NCBI GenBank assembly: GCA_024697625.1
Contig: JAILFJ010000113.1
Coordinates: forward strand, 62,001 to 126,000
Direction of reading: 5' to 3'
DNA length: 64,000 nt
Origin: Oscillospiraceae bacterium
Lineage (GTDB): Bacteria; Bacillota; Clostridia; Oscillospirales; Oscillospiraceae
In this document: positions 26,419-34,293 of the stretch, piece by piece
How positions within the stretch are numbered: position 1 is the stretch's first letter
Layout: each line of letters begins with the position of its first letter
Notes under the pieces: generated by a model
The model's input: the letters and a program-made list of their open reading frames with translations, nothing else
Database searches by the model: none
Told to the model about the DNA's origin: nothing
Program-made: the position numbers and the translations under genes

Positions 26419-26775
26419 GTGCACGATCTCGTGAATATCTCGATCCCTGACGCCGGCGGCTATGCGCTGCTGGGCTATGCAGTGGTGTTTTTCGGTCTGA
26501 TTCTGCTGATGTGTGTCATCATGATCATGGGCAGAGTCATGACCCGGAAGACCGTCTCTCCCGCGGCCGTGTCTCCCGCAGCTTCTGAGGCTCCTGCTCC
26601 GAAGGAAGCCGCTCCCGCAAAGGCTGCTCCCGGCACCGCCGGTGAGCTGAAGCTCTACAACACGGATCCCCGGGACGCCGCCATGGTCATGGCGATTGTC
26701 GCGGACACCCTTGGCAAACCGCTGAATGAACTCCGTTTTATTTCGATCCGGGAGGTCACTGAAGATGAAGTATAA
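26419..26775 (+). CDS. Decarboxylase gamma/delta-type membrane subunit (OadG-like)
   Basis: This 118-residue protein has one N-terminal membrane helix (about residues 17-40, YALLGYAVVFFGLILLMCV). An Ala/Pro-rich linker follows, then a short soluble domain ending in ADTLGKPLNELRFISIREV. This is the layout of OadG-like subunits that join the peripheral carboxyltransferase to the membrane beta subunit. The GTG at 26419 follows GAGAGGGGG. Its end overlaps the start of the biotin carrier gene. Confidence 0.82.
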   Translation: MHDLVNISIPDAGGYALLGYAVVFFGLILLMCVIMIMGRVMTRKTVSPAAVSPAASEAPAPKEAAPAKAAPGTAGELKLYNTDPRDAAMVMAIVADTLGKPLNELRFISIREVTEDEV

Positions 26776-27163
26776 AGTCACGCTGAACCGGCGGGTCTAC
26801 GAGGTTGAGGTCGAGGCAGGCGAGGCCATGCTCGTCGATGAGTACGAGCTCGCGGCTCCCGCAGCCCCTGCCCCCGCTGCAGCCCCCGTCGCCGCTCCCG
26901 CCGCCCCCGCGTCCGCTGCTCCCGCAGCTGCTGCCGGTCCCACAGCGGCCGGAGAGGTGGTAAAGAGCCCCATGCCCGGCAATGTTCTGAAGATCAATGT
27001 CACACAGGGACAGCAGGTGAAGGAGGGCGACGTTCTCCTGATTCTGGAGGCAATGAAGATGGAAAACGAGATTGCCTCCCCCAAAGCCGGTACGGTTGCC
27101 CAGATCGTTGTCAGCAAGGGTGCGGTGGTCGAGACCGGCGCGGCACTTGTCGTGATCGGATAA
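26765..27163 (+). CDS. Biotin carboxyl carrier protein of the decarboxylase
   Basis: This 132-residue protein starts MKYKVTLNRRVYEVEVE, then has a long Ala/Pro linker (about residues 33-65) and a biotinyl domain. The acceptor lysine lies in EAMKMEN, between PMPGNVLKINV and the AGTVAQIVVSKGAVVETG hammerhead. It shuttles the carboxyl group from the alpha subunit to the membrane beta subunit. The ATG at 26765 follows GGGAGG inside the end of the preceding gene. An earlier in-frame ATG (26726) has no ribosome-binding site. Confidence 0.93.
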   Translation: MKYKVTLNRRVYEVEVEAGEAMLVDEYELAAPAAPAPAAAPVAAPAAPASAAPAAAAGPTAAGEVVKSPMPGNVLKINVTQGQQVKEGDVLLILEAMKMENEIASPKAGTVAQIVVSKGAVVETGAALVVIG

Positions 27164-27175
27164 GGGGGATCCCGG

Positions 27176-28396
27176 ATGGAAATTATGGGTGTCCTGCAGA
27201 AGCTGGGCCTGGAATCCGGCTTCGCGGCCTTCTTCACAACAGACGGCGGCTGGAAGAACATCGTGATGATCGCGATCGCCTTCGTGCTGCTGTATCTCGG
27301 CATTGCCAAAAAGTTCGAGCCGCTGCTGCTCTGCGGCATTGCCTTCGGCTGTCTGCTCTCCAACCTGAGTTACTTTGTCGGCATGGGCAACAATGCGCTC
27401 TATCATCCGGAGCTCTGGGAGGCCTTTCTTGACACTTCCAGCCCCTACTATCACAGCTACGGCCATATCATGTCCCACTGCGGGCTGCTGGACTTCTTCT
27501 ACATCGGCGTCAAGGCCGGGATCTATCCCTCCCTGATCTTCATGGGCGTCGGCGCCATGACGGACTTCGGCCCGCTGCTGGCCAACCCGAAGAGCCTTCT
27601 GCTCGGCGCTGCGGCCCAGCTCGGCGTCTTTATCGCCTTCTTCGGCGCGGTTCTGCTGGGCTTCACCGGTCCGCAGGCCGCCTCCATCGGCATCATCGGC
27701 GGTGCGGACGGTCCTACCGCCATCTATCTGACAACCAAGCTTGCGCCTGAACTGCTGGGTCCCATCGCCATCGCAGCCTACTCGTATATGGCGCTGATCC
27801 CGCTGATTCAGCCGCCCATCATGAAGCTCATGACCACGGACAAGATGCGTACCGTAAAGATGGTACAGAGCCGTGAGGTCTCCAAGACCGAGAAGATCGT
27901 CTTCCCGGTGGTTGTCTCCACCTTTGTCATCCTGCTTCTCCCCTCCACGGCTCCCCTGATCGGCTGCCTGATGCTGGGCAATCTGTTCCGGGAGTGCGGT
28001 GTGACGGACCGGCTCTCCGACACGGCGCAGAATGCGCTGATGAACATCGTCACAATCTTCCTCGCCACCAGTGTCGGGGCTACGATGGTTGCCCAGAACT
28101 TCCTGAATCTGAATACGATCAAGATTATCATCCTCGGTCTGATTGCCTTCTCCATCTCCACAGTGGGCGGGCTCTGTGGCGGTATTGTGATGTATAAGAC
28201 CTCGGGCGGAACCATCAATCCCCTGATCGGCTCTGCAGGCGTCTCTGCCGTTCCGATGGCAGCCCGTGTTGCCCAGGATGTCGGCCGCCGTTATAACAGG
28301 AACAACTATCTGCTGATGCATGCCATGGGTCCGAATGTTGCCGGTGTCATCGGCTCTGCCATTGCGGCGGGCTTTCTGCTCAGCGTATTCGGCTGA
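27176..28396 (+). CDS. oadB: Na+-translocating decarboxylase beta subunit
   Basis: This 406-residue membrane protein is of the OadB/GcdB/MmdB type. The signature SIGIIGGADGPTAIYLTTKLAP (about residue 172) carries the aspartate of the ion path, and a second conserved block is TVGGLCGGIVMYKTSGGTINPLIGSAGVSA. It decarboxylates carboxybiotin and pumps Na+ out of the cell, conserving decarboxylation energy. It sits 12 bp after the biotin carrier gene, with a GGGGGATCC site. Confidence 0.95.
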   Translation: MEIMGVLQKLGLESGFAAFFTTDGGWKNIVMIAIAFVLLYLGIAKKFEPLLLCGIAFGCLLSNLSYFVGMGNNALYHPELWEAFLDTSSPYYHSYGHIMSHCGLLDFFYIGVKAGIYPSLIFMGVGAMTDFGPLLANPKSLLLGAAAQLGVFIAFFGAVLLGFTGPQAASIGIIGGADGPTAIYLTTKLAPELLGPIAIAAYSYMALIPLIQPPIMKLMTTDKMRTVKMVQSREVSKTEKIVFPVVVSTFVILLLPSTAPLIGCLMLGNLFRECGVTDRLSDTAQNALMNIVTIFLATSVGATMVAQNFLNLNTIKIIILGLIAFSISTVGGLCGGIVMYKTSGGTINPLIGSAGVSAVPMAARVAQDVGRRYNRNNYLLMHAMGPNVAGVIGSAIAAGFLLSVFG

Positions 28397-28420
28397 TCAA
28401 CAACGGAGGTTTTTTAAAAA

Positions 28421-29725
28421 ATGGATTATCAGGCTCTGTATGAACAGAAAAAGATGTCCGCAGACGATGTCGCAGCCCGCGTGGAAAACGGCTGGCTAAT
28501 CGGCATGGACGCCGCCATAGCGCAGACACCTGCCATCATGGAGGCGGTCTGCCGAAGAGCGGAGAAGAATGCGCTCTCCGGCGTACAGGTACAGTTCCTG
28601 CTGGACACCTATCCCTTCCCCTTCCTCTCAGACAGCAGCTACAAAGGGAAGATCACCGGTGTTCCCTGGTTTGCCAGTTCCGGGGCCCGAGCGGCCCTTG
28701 CAGCGGGTCTTGCCGACTATATTCCGAACTACTACCGTGACTGTCCCCGGCATATCAGGGCAGGCTATGACTACGATGCCTTCTGCATCTCCGTCTCACC
28801 GATGGACCGGCACGGCTACTTCAGTCTCGGTTCCTGCGGCTCCTACGCATCTGCTATGATCGACAAGGCAAAGCGAATCTTTGTAGAAGTAAACGAGAAC
28901 ACGCCGCGCGCCGTCTGCGGCCTGCAGCTTCACATCAGCCAGATCGACGGACTCGTGGAAAACACCTGTGAGCTTCCGACCCTGCCTGCGCCGAAGCTGG
29001 ACGAGGTCAGCATCACCATCGGAAACCTGATCGCTGAGCAGATTCAGGACGGCTCCTGCATCCAGCTCGGTATCGGCGCGATTCCCGACGCGGTCGGCAT
29101 GGCGCTCAAAACCAAGCATGACCTCGGCATCCACACCGAGATGTTCACGAGCTCCATGGTGGATCTGATCGACTGCGGTGCGGTCAACAACAGCAAAAAG
29201 CAGATCCACCGCGGAAAGACCGTCACCACCTTCGCCTTCGGCTCGAAGGCCATCAATGACTTCATCAACGACAACCCCTCCATCGAAATCCTGCCTGTGG
29301 ATTACGTCAACAACCCGGAGGTCATCTGCCGGAACGACAACATGATCTCCATCAACGCCGCTCTTGAGGTTGACCTCTTCGGGCAGGTCTGCGCCGAGAG
29401 CATCGGGACGAAAATCATGTCCGGGTCGGGCGGACAGGTGGACTATGTCCGCGGCGCCTGCCAGTCCAGAGGCGGAAAGAGCTTCATCGCCTTCTCCTCC
29501 ACAGCGAAGGGAGGGACGATCAGCAAGATCAAACCCATTCTTACACCGGGCGCGGTTGTCACGACCAGCAAGAATGACGTGGACTACATCGTCACGGAAT
29601 ACGGTCTGGCGCATCTGCGCGGCGAACCTCTCTCCTCCCGTGTAAAGCAGCTCATCTCCATCGCGCACCCTGATTTCCGCGACGAGCTCATGTTCGAGGC
29701 ACGGAAGCGCAGCATCCTGATTTGA
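28421..29725 (+). CDS. Acetyl-CoA hydrolase/transferase family CoA-transferase
   Basis: This 434-residue family I-type CoA-transferase has the probable catalytic glutamate E240 in GIHTEMFTSSMVDLI, an oxyanion-site LGIGAIPDAVGMAL segment and the C-terminal SGSGGQVDYVRGACQSRGGKSFIA and TEYGLAHLRG blocks. It belongs with 4-hydroxybutyrate, butyryl and acetyl:CoA transferases; the exact acyl pair is not determinable. Its place at the end of the decarboxylase operon suggests it funnels an acyl-CoA made from pyruvate or another keto acid into a fermentation acid. A GGAGG site precedes the ATG. Confidence 0.88.
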   Translation: MDYQALYEQKKMSADDVAARVENGWLIGMDAAIAQTPAIMEAVCRRAEKNALSGVQVQFLLDTYPFPFLSDSSYKGKITGVPWFASSGARAALAAGLADYIPNYYRDCPRHIRAGYDYDAFCISVSPMDRHGYFSLGSCGSYASAMIDKAKRIFVEVNENTPRAVCGLQLHISQIDGLVENTCELPTLPAPKLDEVSITIGNLIAEQIQDGSCIQLGIGAIPDAVGMALKTKHDLGIHTEMFTSSMVDLIDCGAVNNSKKQIHRGKTVTTFAFGSKAINDFINDNPSIEILPVDYVNNPEVICRNDNMISINAALEVDLFGQVCAESIGTKIMSGSGGQVDYVRGACQSRGGKSFIAFSSTAKGGTISKIKPILTPGAVVTTSKNDVDYIVTEYGLAHLRGEPLSSRVKQLISIAHPDFRDELMFEARKRSILI

Positions 29726-30345
29726 GCAGAAACAGCAGCCGGGCCGTACTGCAGCTCACCCGGGGTGCCATGATTGCGGCGATTTATGTGGTGCTGACCT
29801 GGGCCCTCGCGCCGTTCTCCTTCGGCAAGATACAGGTGCGGGTGTCGGAAGCGCTGACGATCCTGCCGGTATTTACAGCCGCTGCGGTGCCCGGCCTTTT
29901 CGTCGGGTGTCTGATCGGCAACGCCATTGGAGGCGCCCTGCTTCCGGACATCCTGTTCGGCAGTCTCGCAACGCTGATCGGGGCATTCTTCACACGGAAG
30001 CTGCGCGACAGGCACCCCCTTCTCTGGCCGATACCTCCCATTGTGTCGAACACGCTGATCATCCCCTTCATCCTGCGCTGTGCCTACGGGATTGATCTGC
30101 CCGTGCCTCTGATGATGCTGACCGTGGGTCTCGGTGAGCTTCTGTCCTGTTGAGTTCTCGGCCTCTTCCTCGCCTTTGGAATCCGCAGGCTTGCACCCGA
30201 TGAAGAGACTGCACAGCGGATTGAAAGGCTGTGGAAGCGGAACAGAGGGGCAGAAGGCAGCAGACCGTCGGAAGCTCCGCCGTCTGTACCGGCCGCCTGC
30301 GCAGAATCCTCCGGAGACGCAGAGACTGCGGAAACCGGGAATTGA
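29722..30345 (+). pseudogene. QueT-type transporter gene with an in-frame TGA
   Basis: The frame opens at a TTG overlapping the CoA-transferase stop. It encodes a QueT-like membrane protein (ARAMIAAIYVVLTWALAPFSFGKIQVRVSEALTILP-type segment, then VGCLIGNAIGG and PDILFGSLATLIGAF), the family of queuosine-precursor transporters. After GELLSC at 30151-30153 there is a TGA, yet the same frame continues with VLGLFLAFGIRRLAPDEE, exactly what a QueT C-terminus should contain, to a stop at 30345. This is a nonsense mutation or sequencing error (for example GGA to TGA). The truncated 143-residue product would lack the last membrane helix. No preQ1 riboswitch was seen. Confidence 0.8.
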
Positions 30346-30358
30346 ATCACGAAAGAGA

Positions 30359-30396
30359 ATTGCCCGCAGGTTATCATAACCTTCGGGCAATCTTTT
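30359..30396 (+). terminator. Terminator at the end of the decarboxylase operon
   Basis: ATTGCCCG...GGTTA and TAACC...CGGGCAAT form a nearly perfect 15-bp stem with a TCA loop, then CTTTT. Only 22 bases separate it from the next start codon. Confidence 0.85.
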
Positions 30397-30418
30397 CAGC
30401 AGAGGAGAGGAATTCATC

Positions 30419-31414
30419 ATGAGCAAACTGTATCTGATTACCGGGGCTACAGGCCACGTAGGTACCGTTCTCGTCTCAGAGCTTCTGAAGCGCGGAGAGA
30501 ATGTACGTGTTCTTGTACGGCCCGGGCACGGAAGGCATCTTCCCGATGGCGTCGAGGTCGTCGAGGGTAACATCACCGAAGAAGGCTCACTCGTCCCGTT
30601 CTTTGACCGGAAAGCTTATGACCGCGTCACGCTCCTCCACTGCGCTGCGCTCATCACGGTAGCTTCCCGAAGGAATCCGCATGTCTGGGACGTCAATGTA
30701 AACGGAACGGAAAATGTGATGCGTCAGGCCCTTGCTGCGGGTGTCGAGCGGGTGGTCTACGTCAGTTCCGTACATGCCATCCCGGAAAGGCCGGAACCGG
30801 AAGTGATTACGGAAGTGAGCAGCTTTTCTCCCGATCTGGTGCATGGCCAATACGCAAAATCCAAAGCAGCTGCCGCACAGAAAGTGCTGGAGTACGCAGC
30901 ACAAGGGCTGAATGTCAGCATCGTTCATCCCTCCGGAATCATCGGCCCCGGTGATGTGCATGGCCGAAACCACATGATCCGGACGATCCGGGCCATCGCA
31001 GCCGGCACGATCCCGGTTGCTCTGCACGGAGGCTACGATTTTGTCGATTCAAGAGACGTCGTCCAGGGGATCCTCCTGTGTGAGGAAAGAGGCCGGAGCG
31101 GAGAGTGCTATATCCTGAACGGCCATTATATCACGGTCTCCGAGCTCCTCAACACCGTGAGGCGGATGCACGGAAAAAAGCCGCGCAGAACCGTCGTACC
31201 TCACAGAGTCGCCAGCCTGTTTGCCCCGGTATCGGAACGCCTGTCTCTCCTGGTCGGAAAGAAGCCGCCTCTGTTCACGCCCTATTCTGTATACACGCTG
31301 CATACCAACGGGCACTTTTCCCATAAAAAGGCCACGGACGAGCTCGGTTATTCTCCGAGAAGCATGGAGGAATCCATCCGCGATTCCTTAAGCCGGAGAG
31401 CGACGGCAGACTGA
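30419..31414 (+). CDS. NAD-dependent epimerase/dehydratase family protein
   Basis: This 331-residue extended short-chain dehydrogenase has the Rossmann motif TGATGHVGTVL at the N-terminus, NVNGTENV (about residue 96), the serine in YVSSVHAIPE (about 117) and the catalytic Tyr-Lys in GQYAKSKA (about 143). A HPSGIIGPGD segment follows. It resembles dihydroflavonol-reductase-like or sugar-nucleotide epimerase-like proteins; the substrate is unknown. GGAGAGG precedes the ATG. No promoter was found between the upstream terminator and the gene, so it may depend on read-through. Confidence 0.85.
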   Translation: MSKLYLITGATGHVGTVLVSELLKRGENVRVLVRPGHGRHLPDGVEVVEGNITEEGSLVPFFDRKAYDRVTLLHCAALITVASRRNPHVWDVNVNGTENVMRQALAAGVERVVYVSSVHAIPERPEPEVITEVSSFSPDLVHGQYAKSKAAAAQKVLEYAAQGLNVSIVHPSGIIGPGDVHGRNHMIRTIRAIAAGTIPVALHGGYDFVDSRDVVQGILLCEERGRSGECYILNGHYITVSELLNTVRRMHGKKPRRTVVPHRVASLFAPVSERLSLLVGKKPPLFTPYSVYTLHTNGHFSHKKATDELGYSPRSMEESIRDSLSRRATAD

Positions 31415-31432
31415 TCTGCCGTCGCTCTCCGG
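31393..31432. terminator. Bidirectional terminator between convergent genes
   Basis: CCGGAGAGCGACGGCAGA and its exact complement form an 18-bp stem with a CTGA loop, overlapping the stop at 31414. U-rich runs on both sides are weak. Confidence 0.7.
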
Positions 31433-31453
31433 TTCAGCTTGTTCGGCTTCCGC

Positions 31454-32281
31454 TTATCCAAGGTTCAGACCGCGTTTGAGTCCGAGCGCGGTTGCTATAT
31501 AGAGGATTGCAGCCTGCAGGGTCACAATGAGGATCCCCTGCCTCATGGCTGACGACACAAAGCCCAGAACCTCCTTCGCTTCCTCCAGACCTGTACTCTC
31601 CATGTTCATGCCCATCATTCCGCCCAGACTCATGAATATCAGGTTGAAGACGAAGCTGATCAGCACATAGAAGACAATGCTCAGCAGGATCTTGTTCTTC
31701 GAGAACATGTGCCCCAGCGCCATCGCCGCATAGAAGTGCAGGCAGTTTGAGACCGTATAGAGGATGGTCAGGAGAACTCCCTGAAGCACCACGGTGTTAA
31801 GCTGGCCGCGAATCCCCAGCCTGTCCAGAGCGGCGCGAATCTGTTCCGGCGTCGGCATTCTCTCAAAAAGCATATGCAGGTTGGTTTCGCTCAGATTCAT
31901 GACCGTCAGCATCAGCACCAGAAAGATCAGCACTCCCGTCACCAGAAACCATACCGACGAGACGATCAGCTTTGACCAGATCAGGCTGTGCTCGCTCACC
32001 GGCAGGGTAAACATCAGATACCCCTCATCCTTCAGCAGGTTCTGGTAGAACCTGCTGACCATGAGGATCAGGGCCATCACGGCTGTGGCAATGATGGCGA
32101 TGACGAAGAAGATCACCAGCAGCACAAATACGAAGCGCAGCACGGCGACGTCCGAAACAGCTCCCATCAGTCCCCGTATGGACAGATTCGCCAGAAGGGC
32201 CAGAATCAGCAATGCGCCCATCACCGGCAGCATGATCCTTCCGGTTGCCCGGAATTCATGTTTGATTAATTTTCCCAGCAT
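31454..32281 (-). CDS. ABC transporter permease-like membrane protein
   Basis: This 275-residue protein has about six hydrophobic segments, beginning MLGKLIKHEFRATGRIMLPVMGALLILALLANL, a start typical of ABC-2-type permeases that pair with YtrB-like ATPases. The ATP-binding partner overlaps its start. The GntR-ABC-permease layout matches the YtrA-controlled transporters that respond to cell-envelope stress in Firmicutes; the substrate is unknown. Confidence 0.8.
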   Translation of the reverse strand: MLGKLIKHEFRATGRIMLPVMGALLILALLANLSIRGLMGAVSDVAVLRFVFVLLVIFFVIAIIATAVMALILMVSRFYQNLLKDEGYLMFTLPVSEHSLIWSKLIVSSVWFLVTGVLIFLVLMLTVMNLSETNLHMLFERMPTPEQIRAALDRLGIRGQLNTVVLQGVLLTILYTVSNCLHFYAAMALGHMFSKNKILLSIVFYVLISFVFNLIFMSLGGMMGMNMESTGLEEAKEVLGFVSSAMRQGILIVTLQAAILYIATALGLKRGLNLG

Positions 32282-32970
32282 CGAAATACCTCCCGGAAAA
32301 CCTGATCCACACTCATTCCCTTCTCCTCCCGGAGTTCATCCACAGACGACTGCAGTACGATGCGGCCGCCGTTGATGAAGATGACCTCATCCAGCACCGG
32401 TTCCACATCCGCAATGAGATGGGTGGAAATCATCACGGCCGCCTCGGGATTGTAGTTCCGGATGATCGTGTCGAGGATATAATCCCGGGTTGCGGGATCC
32501 ACACCGCCGATCGGCTCATCCAGCAGATACAGCTTCGCTCTCCGGCTCATGACCAGGATCAGCTGGGTCTTCTCCCTTGTCCCCTTGGACATCTCCTTGA
32601 TCCGCATATTCTCGTCAATCCCGAGCCGTCTCAGCATCTCCGCTGCACGTTCACGGTCAAAGTCCTCATAGAAATCTCCGAAAAAATCAAACAGCTGCCG
32701 GACCTTCATCCAGTCTGCGAGATACTGCCTGTCCGGCAGATAGCTCACCACCGAGCGGCTCCGTTTTCCCGGCGCCTCACCCATAACAAGGATCTTCCCG
32801 CCGGTCGGCGTCAGCAGTCCGTTTGCCAGTTTCAGCAGCGTGGTCTTTCCGCTGCCGTTCGGACCGAGCAGGCCGATCACCCGCCCCGGCTCGATCTTCA
32901 GGTTCACCCCGTCAAGCGCCTGGACTTTTCCGAAGCGCTTGGACAGGTCGATACATTCAAGAATCGGCAT
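32266..32970 (-). CDS. ABC transporter ATP-binding protein (YtrB-like)
   Basis: This 234-residue ATPase has Walker A GPNGSGKTT, a signature region MSKGTREKTQLILVMSRRAK in place of LSGGQ (typical of this subfamily), Walker B LYLLDEPIGGVDP and the switch histidine in STHLI. The start at 32970 lies seven bases after GTGAGGAG and just after the GntR stop, so the three genes form one operon. A longer frame to 32997 has no ribosome-binding site. Confidence 0.92.
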   Translation of the reverse strand: MPILECIDLSKRFGKVQALDGVNLKIEPGRVIGLLGPNGSGKTTLLKLANGLLTPTGGKILVMGEAPGKRSRSVVSYLPDRQYLADWMKVRQLFDFFGDFYEDFDRERAAEMLRRLGIDENMRIKEMSKGTREKTQLILVMSRRAKLYLLDEPIGGVDPATRDYILDTIIRNYNPEAAVMISTHLIADVEPVLDEVIFINGGRIVLQSSVDELREEKGMSVDQVFREVFRCWEN

Positions 32971-32974
32971 AGTC

Positions 32975-33337
32975 TTACTCCTCACTCCCGTCTTCAAGCA
33001 GCGAGAGAATTTCTTCTCTCCGATAGCCGAGTTTTTTCATTGCGTCCAGAAAGCTTTTGATCTGTTGCTCTGCAAGGGATTGTTTCGCGCCTTCGATGAT
33101 CTTCATATCCTCCGTGACGAACCGGCCGGACGTGCGCTGGGAATAGACCATCCCTTCGCGTTCGAGTTCCTGCAGGGCCCGCTGCATCGTGTTTGGATTC
33201 ACCCCGGCTTCCGATGCCATGTCCCTGACAGAGCTCAGCCGGTCTCCCGGGCGGAACACACCCGAGACGATCCCCAGCTTGATCTGTTCCACAAGCTGGG
33301 AATAGATCGGCTGATCACTGCGGAATTTCCAGTCCAT
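32975..33337 (-). CDS. GntR-family repressor, YtrA subfamily
   Basis: This 120-residue protein has an N-terminal winged helix (PIYSQLVEQIKLGIVSGVFRPGDRLSSVRDMA, then NPNTMQRALQELEREGMV) and a short C-terminal helical tail, the YtrA layout without a large ligand domain. It is expected to repress its own GntR-ABC-permease operon. A near-perfect 38-bp palindrome lies over the -10 box just upstream. The ATG at 33337 follows GAGGAGGT. Confidence 0.93.
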   Translation of the reverse strand: MDWKFRSDQPIYSQLVEQIKLGIVSGVFRPGDRLSSVRDMASEAGVNPNTMQRALQELEREGMVYSQRTSGRFVTEDMKIIEGAKQSLAEQQIKSFLDAMKKLGYRREEILSLLEDGSEE

Positions 33338-33349
33338 CCTGCACCTCCT

Positions 33350-33387
33350 CTGTGTTATTGTCTTAAGCACTTAATACAATAACACAG
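33350..33387. promoter_or_regulatory. Palindromic operator of the GntR/ABC operon
   Basis: CTGTGTTATTGT (33350-33361) and ACAATAACACAG (33376-33387) are exact inverted repeats. Inside them TTAAG/CTTAA share the same centre (33368.5), so the whole 38 bp is a dyad with one mismatched pair and a CA centre. It spans from the -10 box to the ribosome-binding site. Confidence 0.85.
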
Positions 33388-33404
33388 TTTTCTTTTTCTG
33401 TCAA
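33376..33404 (-). promoter_or_regulatory. Promoter of the GntR/ABC operon
   Basis: TTGACA (33404-33399), 17 bp, TATTGT (33381-33376). The -10 box is part of the operator arm, so repressor and polymerase would compete. Confidence 0.8.
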
Positions 33405-33408
33405 GCAT

Positions 33409-33432
33409 AAAAAACTCCGGACAGAGCCGGAG
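33409..33432 (-). terminator. Terminator of the GDSL hydrolase gene
   Basis: On the minus strand CTCCGG, a CTCTGT loop and CCGGAG are followed by TTTTTT. It lies immediately upstream of the GntR promoter. Confidence 0.85.
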
Positions 33433-33450
33433 ATTGGATGTGTATTTTTT

Positions 33451-34293
33451 TCACAGGCTGTCTGCGATCTGCTCCCTGATATAAGCCGCGATGTTTCGGT
33501 TGCCCTCCGCGTTGGGATGAACTCCGTCAACAAACCATTCCGGATGCCCGTCTGTCAGAGAATAGAGGTCGATCAGGCCGCAGCCTGTCTCCTCCGCAAT
33601 CTCCGCGACAATCCCGCAGATCTCTTCCCGGATGTTGTCGTCCGAGATCGTGTAGACAATCCTTCCGGTCCGCTCCTCCGGGTAACACTTCGGCGGCTGC
33701 ATGAGATAGATCTGCGTTTCCGGATGCTTCTGCCGATATGCGTCAAGGAAAGACAGATAGTCCTCCCGGAACGCTTCCGCGTGTCCGTCCCAGTTTCCGG
33801 GCTTTGAGTCGTTTGTCCCGAGCATGATGATGCAGATCTCCGCTCCTGTCTTCAGGACCTTTTCGTAAAAGCGCTCGTTCACATAGGGAGAATCCCCGTC
33901 GTGCAGCATCGTCCTTCCGTTGAGTCCGTAGTTCAGCACCTGCCACCCGCTGCCCAGCTCCTGCTCCAGAAACGCCGGCCAGGATTCCCTGTCCCTGGTC
34001 TCAAAAACCCCCGCGCCATAGGTGATGCTGTCTCCGACGCAGACGATATGCTGCCGGCTGCGGTCAACATGGGGCGCTTTCGGATACCAGACAGCCCGAT
34101 CGATCCTGTAGTCCCGGAGTCTCGGATAAGCGTACACTGCCGCCGCTGCCGCCGCAAGGAGAAGAATCGCAAGGATCCCAGCCACAAGTTTTTTCCTGCT
34201 GCCTTTTTTCTGGCGGTTTCCGCCCGACTCTCTGTCCGCTGTTCTCTCTTTCTTCTGCTTCTTCATGTTCTCTTTTCTTCGCTCCGGATTCAT
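33451..34293 (-). CDS. Membrane-anchored SGNH/GDSL hydrolase
   Basis: This 280-residue protein has a basic N-terminus, a signal-anchor helix (about residues 36-55, LVAGILAILLLAAAAAAVYA) and an extracellular SGNH hydrolase domain. Its motifs are block I GDSITYG (catalytic Ser), block II-type NYGLNG, block III GTND and block V DGVHPN (Asp, His). The family removes acyl groups from lipids or polysaccharides; the substrate here is unknown. The start overlaps the preceding stop (ATGA) without its own strong ribosome-binding site. Confidence 0.88.
   Translation of the reverse strand: MNPERRKENMKKQKKERTADRESGGNRQKKGSRKKLVAGILAILLLAAAAAAVYAYPRLRDYRIDRAVWYPKAPHVDRSRQHIVCVGDSITYGAGVFETRDRESWPAFLEQELGSGWQVLNYGLNGRTMLHDGDSPYVNERFYEKVLKTGAEICIIMLGTNDSKPGNWDGHAEAFREDYLSFLDAYRQKHPETQIYLMQPPKCYPEERTGRIVYTISDDNIREEICGIVAEIAEETGCGLIDLYSLTDGHPEWFVDGVHPNAEGNRNIAAYIREQIADSL

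Noticed and set aside
26756-28321. 521-codon open frame opposite the biotin carrier and oadB
   Set aside because: Runs antisense across two certain genes, Gly/Ser-rich nonsense at its end.
30154-30156. TGA in the QueT-like gene as a selenocysteine codon
   Set aside because: QueT is not a selenoprotein family and no SECIS-like hairpin was recognised just downstream; mutation or error is simpler.
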